A stretch of DNA of 9,470 nt from Pseudobdellovibrionaceae bacterium (GTDB taxonomy: Bacteria; Bdellovibrionota; Bdellovibrionia; Bdellovibrionales; JAMPXM01): assembly GCA_016791465.1 (NCBI GenBank), contig JAEUWE010000509.1:1-9470 (forward strand). The letters run 5' to 3'. The notes below the pieces were generated by a model. It had not been told where the DNA came from, searched no databases, and worked only from the letters and a program-made list of their open reading frames with translations. Positions 1 through 5,569 of the stretch are shown piece after piece (within the stretch, counting starts at the first letter, position 1; each line of letters starts with the position of its first letter). The position numbers were made by a program, and so were the translations under genes.

Positions 1-39
1 CTTATTTTTCGTCAGCGTATTGTAGAGCTTCAAACTCAT
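1..39 (-). CDS. cysS: Cysteinyl-tRNA synthetase, first 13 codons only (runs off the window)
   Basis: On the minus strand an ATG at 39-37 opens a frame reading MSLKLYNTLTKNK up to the window edge. This matches the usual start of cysteinyl-tRNA synthetases, a short stretch ending in (F/Y)NTLT(R/K) just ahead of the class I Rossmann fold; the enzyme charges tRNA-Cys with cysteine in the cytoplasm. The gltX stop codon TAA (43-41) is followed by one base and then this ATG. An AAGGA ribosome-binding sequence lies inside the last codons of gltX at a normal distance. This spacing implies translational coupling in a gltX-cysS operon. Only 13 residues are visible, so the name rests on a short but characteristic motif plus context; the catalytic motifs are outside the window. 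Confidence 0.72.
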   Translation of the reverse strand, partial: MSLKLYNTLTKNK

Positions 40-40
40 C

Positions 41-1504
41 TTACAGTTCCTTGAGGCACGTCTTCACACGATTGATAAGCGACGTCTTGGTCAGAAGAGG
101 CACTAAAATTTTGAGCTCGGTCCCCTGCGGCTGTCCAATCACCGCAACCCGGATCGGCTGAAACAACGTCTTCCCCTTCACCCCGCAAAGATCCTTCACC
201 TTATCCTGAAGCGCGCCAAACTCAGCTTCCGAGACCTTCTCAGAAGGATGTGCTTCAAGAAGCTGAAGCCAAGTCTCCCAAACCTTCTTGGTTTCCGCCC
301 AACCCTTGACTTCAACCGCCTCTGGCTTCACCGAGAACAGCGAATCTGCCACCGTCTCAAAGAGCTTCGGCGCATCAGCAAGAGTCTGCATCGACGTCTT
401 AAATGCGCCGAGCGCCTGATCGCGCCATACCGGATCCTTTGATTGTGGGATTTCGATCTTCGCTTCTTTTAAAAACGGTTCGATGCGCGTCCAAAGTTCA
501 TCGTGCGGAAGCGCTCGCAGGTACATCGAGTTCATCCAAAGAAGCTTTGTCTCATCAAACACCGCTGGTGCCGGATTAAAACGCTCGTGCGTGAAAAGCT
601 TGATCTGCTCTTCACGAGAAAGAATCTCTCGCCCATCCGGAGACGACCAGCCCGAAAGCAAAATGAAGTTGTTCAAAGCCTCCGGCAGATAACCCTTTAA
701 GTTAAAGTCGTGGCAAGAGGTCGCGCCATGGCGCTTTGAAAGCTTCTGCTTATCGGGCCCCAAGATAAACGAGAGGTGGCCAAACTTTGGAATTGGAAAA
801 TCAAAAGCTTCATACAGCATCATCTGACGAAGTGTGTTTGAAAGATGTTCCTCGGCGCGAAGAACATGCGTGATCTTCATCAACGCATCATCAATCACGC
901 AGCAGAAGTTATAAACTGGCATTCCGTTTGATCGAATGCAGACAAAGTCTCCGACCATGTCCGAAGGAAAACGCACTTCTCCCCGTACGAGGTCATTCAA
1001 AACATAGTCGCGCTTTTCCGTAACCCGATAGCGAATCGCCGCCTGCTCACCACGCGCAATCCGCGCCCGCGCCTCCGCCGGCGGAACGATTTCAGCCGGC
1101 GCTTCAATTTGCGGCGGCTTTCCTTCTTTCATGAGACGCTCTTTGATGGCCTCAAGCTCGGCATCACCCCGGAAATCAAAGTAGGCGCGGCCTGACTCAA
1201 CCAGCCTCTCCGCATACTGCATATAAATTTCTTTACGACGACTCTGGCGATAAGGACCGTAAGGTCCCATGTCGGCATGTGTCTCCGGATGCGGCCCTTC
1301 ATCCCAATTGATTCCAAGCCACTTCAAATCCTCGATCTGCATGCGCATCGACTCGTCTGTCGAACGCTCAAGATCGGTATCCTCAACTCGCAAAATGAAC
1401 TGACCGCCGTGGTGCTTGGCAAAAAGATAGTTGTAAAGCGCAGTGCGCGCACCGCCCACATGCAGATAGCCAGTAGGACTTGGAGCAAACCGAACACGGA
1501 CCAT
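41..1504 (-). CDS. gltX: Glutamyl-tRNA synthetase (class I)
   Basis: A 487-residue glutamate--tRNA ligase, close to the usual bacterial length (about 470-490). It activates glutamate with ATP and charges tRNA-Glu in the cytoplasm. The class I HIGH signature appears as HVGG (residues 15-18) within PSPTGYLHVGGARTAL, and the KMSKS loop as KLSKR (254-258). The catalytic core is followed by the all-helical anticodon-binding domain (about 320-487), with the family-typical GVKGKTLFQPIRVAVIG near the end. The cysteine cluster that binds zinc in some bacterial GluRS is replaced by AYFDFRGDAEL (107-117), so this is a zinc-free form. ATG start at 1504-1502 with a G-rich Shine-Dalgarno (GGGGGT) six bases upstream. 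It appears to be the first gene of an operon with cysS. From sequence alone I cannot tell a discriminating enzyme from one that also makes Glu-tRNA-Gln. Confidence 0.97.
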   Translation of the reverse strand: MVRVRFAPSPTGYLHVGGARTALYNYLFAKHHGGQFILRVEDTDLERSTDESMRMQIEDLKWLGINWDEGPHPETHADMGPYGPYRQSRRKEIYMQYAERLVESGRAYFDFRGDAELEAIKERLMKEGKPPQIEAPAEIVPPAEARARIARGEQAAIRYRVTEKRDYVLNDLVRGEVRFPSDMVGDFVCIRSNGMPVYNFCCVIDDALMKITHVLRAEEHLSNTLRQMMLYEAFDFPIPKFGHLSFILGPDKQKLSKRHGATSCHDFNLKGYLPEALNNFILLSGWSSPDGREILSREEQIKLFTHERFNPAPAVFDETKLLWMNSMYLRALPHDELWTRIEPFLKEAKIEIPQSKDPVWRDQALGAFKTSMQTLADAPKLFETVADSLFSVKPEAVEVKGWAETKKVWETWLQLLEAHPSEKVSEAEFGALQDKVKDLCGVKGKTLFQPIRVAVIGQPQGTELKILVPLLTKTSLINRVKTCLKEL

Positions 1505-1608
1505 GAAATACCCCCGAAATATCAGGAGCCAGAATACACACCGCCGCTATGAAAGTCGCCCGAGAAGTCTCCGGCTTCCGGCCATATCCAGTCCTCTTAG
1601 CGGCACCT

Positions 1609-1618
1609 TGGACGTCCA
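1609..1618. other. 10-bp perfect palindrome upstream of gltX
   Basis: TGGACGTCCA is a perfect two-fold palindrome lying in the non-coding stretch (1505-1644) between the small membrane-protein gene and gltX, about 105 bases before the gltX start. It could be half of an operator or simply chance; nothing else supports a regulatory role. The rest of this 140-base stretch holds only weak promoter-like sequence, for example TATTCT on the minus strand about 35 bases upstream of gltX with no good -35 element, and a CCGG-AAG-CCGG micro-hairpin. I do not call a promoter here. Confidence 0.2.
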
Positions 1619-1644
1619 GAAAACGGCGCGTCATTTTGGAGATT

Positions 1645-1914
1645 CTATGGCCGACCTCCTCCATCAGCCTGCTCATCCGCAAGAGGAGACTGCTGTTTCT
1701 TTACTTCAATAACCTCTCGGGCCGAGGGATTCATGAGCGCATTGAATTCCATCAACGCATTCCCCATCGCGCTGCCGGATGCCGGCTTCCGATGACGATA
1801 ATAAAGCCACCCCAGAGTGACCAAAATAAAAGTCGCCAGCAGTTCAGTCTTACACGCCCCTTCTCGAGGACAGACCTGCTGATCGGCCCTCGACGAGGAC
1901 GGACGGCGACTCAA
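1645..1914 (-). CDS. Small single-pass membrane protein, family not recognised
   Basis: An 89-residue frame filling most of the gap between the carD terminator and gltX. Residues about 24-39 (ELLATFILVTLGWLYY) form a good transmembrane helix followed at once by RHRK, which predicts an N-out/C-in topology by the positive-inside rule. The cytoplasmic part contains GNALMEFNALMNPSAREVIE (51-70), which looks like a conserved short motif, and ends in a polar, Q/D/G-rich tail. The start is uncertain: the frame is closed by a TAG just upstream, contains no ATG before the helix, and the only suitable initiator is TTG at 1914-1912 with no strong ribosome-binding site. Evidence that it is real: no better frame exists here, the helix and flanking charges are sensible, and codon choice resembles the neighbours. 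It follows the carD terminator, so it should have its own promoter. I do not know its function. Confidence 0.5.
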   Translation of the reverse strand: MSRRPSSSRADQQVCPREGACKTELLATFILVTLGWLYYRHRKPASGSAMGNALMEFNALMNPSAREVIEVKKQQSPLADEQADGGGRP

Positions 1915-1935
1915 TTGCCCGCGACTGCCTGACTA

Positions 1936-1949
1936 CTGCGATACCGCAG
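1936..1949. other. Short hairpin (5-bp stem, 4-base loop)
   Basis: CTGCG-ATAC-CGCAG can form a small perfect stem-loop between the carD terminator and the start of the small membrane-protein gene. It has no T-tract on either strand. It would lie in or near that gene's promoter or leader. Possibly chance. Confidence 0.25.
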
Positions 1950-1961
1950 ACTGGTTGAAAT

Positions 1962-1993
1962 AAAAAAACCCGCCGATTGCTCGTGCGGGTTTT
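1962..1993 (-). terminator. Intrinsic terminator of the carD gene
   Basis: On the minus strand, about 25 bases after the carD stop codon, AAAACCCGC and GCGGGTTTT form a 9-bp stem (1985-1993 paired with 1965-1973). The loop can extend by a further CGA/TCG pairing (1974-1976 with 1981-1983). The stem is followed by a run of seven T residues (1968-1962 read on the minus strand). This is a textbook Rho-independent terminator for carD; the A-rich side also gives four Ts on the plus strand, but no plus-strand gene needs it. Confidence 0.88.
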
Positions 1994-2017
1994 CTAAACT
2001 CGGAGTCGCCTATGACG

Positions 2018-2890
2018 TTACAGACCGAGAATGGCCTTCACGTCGTCTTCCTTCTCAAGCTGATCGCGGCCGGTGGCCAAAATCAATTCTTTGATCAGAA
2101 GTGAACGAGCCGTATCGAGCATCTTGCGCTCACCAAAACTCAATTCCTTATCAACTTTCAACAAGAAGAGATCGCGCAGCACTTCTGCGATTTCGCGGAC
2201 ACCGCCCGTTTTGATCTTTTCCATGTACTCGCGGTATCGGCGATTCCATGTTTGATTGTCGATTTTAATATTGGTTTCTTTCAAGATACCGATCACATGA
2301 TCAGCTTCTTGCTTCGAAATGATCGGGCGAAGACCGACACTCTTCACATTTCCTTGCGGAACCATGATCTTCATTCCGCTCTCGAGAATCTGAATGCTAT
2401 AGAATGTGAGTTTCTTCCCCGCGATGTCTTTCGTTTCAATCGCATTCACGCGACCAACACCGTGACCAGGGTAAACCGCATTGTCACCAACCTGAAACTC
2501 GATCGGTTCATCGCTGAGCTCAGCCAATGTCTTGGTTGCCTCAAATGCACCGGGGCGATAGCCACCACGGCGAATTGGAATTTTTGGCATTGGAATTCCT
2601 GCGTCCGGAGCCTTTGGAGCCGCCGCAACCTCTGGACTCGCCAGTGGTGCCGCTTGGGCCGCGACACGCGCAGTCTCAATTACAATTGTCGACTCATGAG
2701 TACGGATCACCGTCTTCGTCACTTTCGAAGTCAGTGACGTCAGCGACTTCGCCTTTGCTTTCGCCGCGACTTTAGCGGCCTTAGCCGCCGCTGCGCTCGC
2801 AGCAGAAGCGGGAGCTTTTGCCTTATCAGATTTGGTCGACACCTTTGCCAGAACCTTTTTTCCTGATGGCTTTGCCGGGCTTGATCGCAC
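2018..2890 (-). CDS. carD: CarD/CdnL-family RNA polymerase-binding transcription regulator with basic Ala/Lys-rich N-terminal tail
   Basis: 290 residues in two parts. Residues 1-110 are low-complexity, rich in Ala, Lys, Pro and Ser (for instance KAAKVAAKAKAKS, 37-49), resembling histone H1-like or AlgP-like tails. Residues about 131-290 are a complete CarD/CdnL protein. FQVGDNAVYPGHGVGRV (132-148) opens the Tudor-like RNA-polymerase interaction domain, which binds the beta subunit. A helical C-terminal domain follows, with Trp215 in QTWNRRYREYMEKI where the family has the tryptophan that wedges into the upstream edge of the -10 element. Known family members stabilise the open promoter complex, notably at rRNA and other growth-linked promoters. 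The start is GTG at 2890-2888 with a strong GGGAGGAA ribosome-binding site. A second, ATG start at codon 101 (2590-2588) also has an AGGA six bases upstream and would give the CarD part alone. It has its own promoter candidate and terminator, so it is probably monocistronic. Confidence 0.93.
   Translation of the reverse strand: MRSSPAKPSGKKVLAKVSTKSDKAKAPASAASAAAAKAAKVAAKAKAKSLTSLTSKVTKTVIRTHESTIVIETARVAAQAAPLASPEVAAAPKAPDAGIPMPKIPIRRGGYRPGAFEATKTLAELSDEPIEFQVGDNAVYPGHGVGRVNAIETKDIAGKKLTFYSIQILESGMKIMVPQGNVKSVGLRPIISKQEADHVIGILKETNIKIDNQTWNRRYREYMEKIKTGGVREIAEVLRDLFLLKVDKELSFGERKMLDTARSLLIKELILATGRDQLEKEDDVKAILGL
2588..2600 (-). promoter_or_regulatory. Possible internal ribosome-binding site and ATG inside carD
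   Basis: On the minus strand AGGA (2600-2597) lies six bases before an in-frame ATG (2590-2588, codon 101), immediately between the basic tail and the folded CarD domain. Initiation here would make a 190-residue protein without the tail. The position at a domain boundary is suggestive; the motif is only four bases and may be chance. Confidence 0.3.
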
Positions 2891-2901
2891 GCTTCCTCCC
2901 C
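2891..2901 (-). promoter_or_regulatory. Ribosome-binding site of carD supporting the GTG start
   Basis: Read on the minus strand, GGGGGAGGAAGC sits directly before the GTG at 2890-2888. It is an almost ideal Shine-Dalgarno sequence at normal spacing and is the reason for choosing a GTG start that includes the basic tail rather than the first ATG at codon 101. Confidence 0.75.
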
Positions 2902-2915
2902 CACTAACCGTTCAA

Positions 2916-2929
2916 CCCCGTTCCCGGGG
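2916..2929 (-). promoter_or_regulatory. GNRA-capped hairpin in the carD leader
   Basis: On the minus strand CCCCG-GGAA-CGGGG forms a 5-bp G:C stem closed by a GGAA (GNRA-class) tetraloop, ending 25 bases before the carD GTG start and just upstream of its ribosome-binding site. It would be part of a leader of roughly 130 bases if the promoter at 3027-3055 is correct. No T-tract follows, so it is not a terminator. The rest of the gap 2891-3196 holds that promoter candidate and the protease-end hairpin, with no convincing gene. Confidence 0.4.
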
Positions 2930-3026
2930 ACCACCCACCTCGCCACCGAACCGACGGTCCTGCAGCGAGAGCAATGTCATAACGCATGGCTTCAGCAAAC
3001 TGACACTGCCCGCGTTTCGAGAACGA

Positions 3027-3055
3027 GTTGTATCATTCTTGACACTATCCATCAA
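3027..3055 (-). promoter_or_regulatory. Candidate sigma-70-type promoter for carD
   Basis: On the minus strand a -35-like TTGATG (3055-3050) is followed by a 17-base spacer and a -10-like TACAAC (3032-3027). The -10 is preceded by TGA, which fits an extended -10 (TGn). Each hexamer matches the consensus at four of six positions and the spacing is ideal. Transcription would begin near 3020, giving a leader of about 130 bases before the carD start. Confidence 0.45.
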
Positions 3056-3186
3056 GAAACGTGGCCCAAACACGGCACCCCGTCGCAAGAATTTCAGGTT
3101 TTGTAAGAAAGTGCGGCTCCAAATACAGGGTAAACGTGGCGAAAGTAGGTAAGACAGACACGATCAAATGCCAGATTGAAAGAACT

Positions 3187-3220
3187 GCTCTCTCCGTTAG
3201 CGAACGGACACGATGAGAGC
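3187..3220 (-). terminator. Compound hairpin over the protease stop codon, possible terminator
   Basis: On the minus strand GCTCTC (3220-3215) pairs with GAGAGC (3192-3187), and inside it TCCGTT (3208-3203) pairs with AACGGA (3198-3193) around the tetraloop CGCT. The result is about 12 paired bases with a six-base bulge (ATCGTG). The stop codon TAA (3199-3197) lies within it. The following AGTTCTTTC is only weakly U-rich, so termination strength is doubtful; it may act mainly as a 3' end stabiliser. Confidence 0.4.
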
Positions 3221-5476
3221 ATAGGGCTGTTTGCCGATTGGAACATTGTAGCCTCGAACTTCAATTTGATAACCACCCGCTGGCAGCTCAACCTCTAAGT
3301 GCTCAAAGTTGTTCTTTCGGTCCAGAACTTCAATTCGGCGCCCGGCCCGATCGAGAACTGCAATATCAAGATCGTTCACCAGACACTGAGTGGCGGCGGC
3401 CGCCCCCGGAACATCGGTATAAACCAAGGTCATCTCAAGTCGCGCAAAGCGAGACAACGTCACTGGATAGAGATGCTGCTCTTCTGGCCCGAGGCCGTTT
3501 CGCTCATCCACCATCAACGCCTGCGAAAGCGCGGTCGCACGTTTCAAATCAACCCGACCAAAACCTTCATCAAAGTTAGGGCGCTGTTGGATCAGCTCCT
3601 GCCCTCGCGATGCACCAATGGCACCGAACTGTCCCGGAAATAGATCATCCGCCGAGTGCATGAGAATACCCTTCACCAAAGCGGCGGTCGGCGAAGCGAT
3701 CTTCCGATCCTTGATCAGGTACTCTCGCACCACAGCTGCCGCAGCGGCCACGAGTGGCGTCGACATGGATGTACCACCAGACCAAACATACATGTCGTTG
3801 TAGGCGCCCCACAGAACATCTGCGCCTGAGCTCTGCGAGCGCGTTGACAAAATATTGGTGCCAGGAGCCACGACCTCAGGCTTCAAACGCCCATCCTGTG
3901 TCGGACCGCGTGACGAGAACGCCGCGAGTCCTCGGTCATTATCAGAAAGACGAGAGCTCGCAAGCGGCTCCGCACTCCACCGATCGCGCCCCATCTTAAG
4001 GTCCATCATCTTGGCTTGGATACCGCCCTTTAGAACCTGGTTCTTACTGGCCCCAACGGTCAGAACATTCTTCGCCGTACCCGGGGCCGCAATCGAGCCA
4101 CCGTCGACGCGACCATCACGGTCAAGATCCTCTCCACCATTGCCAGCCGCAAAGAGAACCAAGAACTCGGGATTGGCATGAACATACTCATCCACCTGTT
4201 GCGCCATTGAATCGTAAACACCGAGTGACGCAATCGAGCCCCATGAATTTGTATGGATACGTGCGCCTGCAGCATACGCTTTTCCAAACATATCTTTGAC
4301 CCTAGCCGGGATACTCATGTTGCCGAGCTTCGGACTCCACAGACTCTGCGGAACAAGTTTGGCCCCTAAGGCGCCACCTTGAACGCGACGTCCAGACGCC
4401 TCACCGCTCCCAGCAATCAGCCCCGCCACATGCGTGCCGTGTCCGTCGGGATCTTCCCAGCTCTTTGAGAAAAGTCCAAAAATTGAAGGCTGGCCAACTC
4501 GGCCAGAAAAGTCCGTATGAATGTTTTTAAGATCGCCGCGATCAAGACCGGTATCGGCGAAAGCCACCGCTTCATCGGCTCCCTGAAATCCACGCTTTTC
4601 AGCCTCATCGAAACCCAAAAGCCTGGTCCCTGACTCAAATCCCGTCAAATCAGCATAGTCGCCGGTCGAAAGCGTCAGTCGTGAGCGAAGGGCATCATCT
4701 TGAAACCAGGCACTCGAGATTTGAGGCTCTGGCTCGATCCACTCGACTTCATCAATTCCGCTGGCCACCGCCTGCAAAAGAGAGCGTGGACAGTCGACAG
4801 TGATTGTCCGCCCCACAGCCGAAAGCACACGGCAGTCCGATTTTTTAAATCGCGAAGCCACCAGCTCAGCTTCCTCTCCAGGAAAGAGAAAGAGCACGGC
4901 CTGAACACGCGGATCTCCTGAAAAAACAGAAGAGGCGCCCAGCGCCGGAGAAAGCTTCCACTCCGGACGATACAATGAAATCGCACGAATTGACGGAGAC
5001 GACCGACCCAGAACTTGAATCTCGTTGGGAGACGCCGAAACCACCAAAGCATCATCGGGGAGATATCTCAGAACTTCGATCTTCAACGACCGAATATTGA
5101 CAAGGTCGTTGGCCGTGATGCGATCGCGCATCTGCACAACAAAGTGCTTTGTGCCCCGAAGAGTCACCTTTTTGGAAAGTCGCTCCTTCGGACGTTTTTC
5201 TTTTGTCCCGACCCACGAGAGACCAACATCGGCCTCGGCATCGGCCGCTGCAAATACGCGAACGCTGAATGCCGGAGCCTTTTCACTGCTCACCGTCGCA
5301 TCGGTGAGGTCGACGTCACCTGTCTGCAGTCGAAGACGCTCACCAGCCACTGCTGTCGAACTGAAAACCGCGCCGCTGATCAAGATGGCCCCAAAAAATG
5401 CCACCGTCTTGCAAAGCGCATCACCGGATTTTAAATAACCCGACATTTCGCAACGCATTGAACTTTTCGTCATCAT
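3197..5476 (-). CDS. Secreted subtilisin-family (S8) serine protease, KP-43-like
   Basis: The open frame could begin at GTG 5536 (779 residues; numbering below uses this), but that GTG lies in a hairpin and lacks a ribosome-binding site. I prefer the paired ATGs at 5476/5473 (codons 21-22); ATGs at 5458 and 5446 are also possible. All give a Sec signal peptide with a hydrophobic core VAFFGAILISGAVFSS and a cut near AVA|GE (64/65). A long propeptide-like region follows (about 125-275), seemingly two similar units. The peptidase domain carries Asp328 (AFADTG), His366 (DGHGTHVAG), oxyanion Asn466 (AAGNGG) and Ser590 (SGGTSMSTP), so the triad is intact. Asp470-Asp478 (DLDRDGRVD) looks like a calcium loop. 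Residues about 686-779, with LVNDLDIAV and NNFEHLEVELPAGGY, match the C-terminal beta-barrel of KP-43-type subtilases. It is probably an exported degradative enzyme; substrate unknown. Neighbours share no evident pathway. Confidence 0.93.
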   Translation of the reverse strand: MMTKSSMRCEMSGYLKSGDALCKTVAFFGAILISGAVFSSTAVAGERLRLQTGDVDLTDATVSSEKAPAFSVRVFAAADAEADVGLSWVGTKEKRPKERLSKKVTLRGTKHFVVQMRDRITANDLVNIRSLKIEVLRYLPDDALVVSASPNEIQVLGRSSPSIRAISLYRPEWKLSPALGASSVFSGDPRVQAVLFLFPGEEAELVASRFKKSDCRVLSAVGRTITVDCPRSLLQAVASGIDEVEWIEPEPQISSAWFQDDALRSRLTLSTGDYADLTGFESGTRLLGFDEAEKRGFQGADEAVAFADTGLDRGDLKNIHTDFSGRVGQPSIFGLFSKSWEDPDGHGTHVAGLIAGSGEASGRRVQGGALGAKLVPQSLWSPKLGNMSIPARVKDMFGKAYAAGARIHTNSWGSIASLGVYDSMAQQVDEYVHANPEFLVLFAAGNGGEDLDRDGRVDGGSIAAPGTAKNVLTVGASKNQVLKGGIQAKMMDLKMGRDRWSAEPLASSRLSDNDRGLAAFSSRGPTQDGRLKPEVVAPGTNILSTRSQSSGADVLWGAYNDMYVWSGGTSMSTPLVAAAAAVVREYLIKDRKIASPTAALVKGILMHSADDLFPGQFGAIGASRGQELIQQRPNFDEGFGRVDLKRATALSQALMVDERNGLGPEEQHLYPVTLSRFARLEMTLVYTDVPGAAAATQCLVNDLDIAVLDRAGRRIEVLDRKNNFEHLEVELPAGGYQIEVRGYNVPIGKQPYALIVSVR

Positions 5477-5502
5477 CGAGAAAGACGAAAGCACGGCTGG
5501 AG

Positions 5503-5546
5503 AAAAAACTAAACCAAAACATATGCTGCGGCGCACGTGCTACCGC
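5503..5546 (-). terminator. Possible terminator between recG and the protease gene
   Basis: On the minus strand GCGG (5546-5543) and CCGC (5531-5528) bracket an imperfect GC-rich stem. Downstream lies the T-rich stretch TTTTGGTTTAGTTTTTT (ending near 5503). A smaller hairpin, AGGCG-TGAGCT-CGCCT (5565-5550), begins four bases after the recG stop. Together they could end the recG transcript. The stem is short and the T-tract interrupted, so this is a weak call. If correct, it argues against the GTG at 5536 as the protease start. Confidence 0.33.
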
Positions 5547-5569
5547 TATAGGCGAGCTCACGCCTGCAT

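Noticed and set aside
1383..1682. Minus-strand frame of 99 codons overlapping the gltX start
   Set aside because: It runs out of frame through the first 120 bases of gltX, and its translation has no protein-like pattern; it is a shadow frame.
2252..2737. Long plus-strand frame (161 codons) opposite carD
   Set aside because: It is wholly antisense to the well-supported CarD domain and shows no domain of its own.
3039..3044. Perfect TTGACA on the plus strand
   Set aside because: No -10-like hexamer lies 16-18 bases downstream (the sequence there is TGGCCC) and no plus-strand gene follows it.
2832..3152. Plus-strand frame of 106 codons across the carD start and its upstream gap
   Set aside because: It overlaps the carD 5' end and promoter, has basic low-information sequence, and no ribosome-binding site or recognisable motif.
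3094..3291. 65-codon minus-strand frame after the protease
   Set aside because: It overlaps the conserved protease C-terminus in another frame and has no ribosome-binding site or motif; it is unlikely to be a gene.
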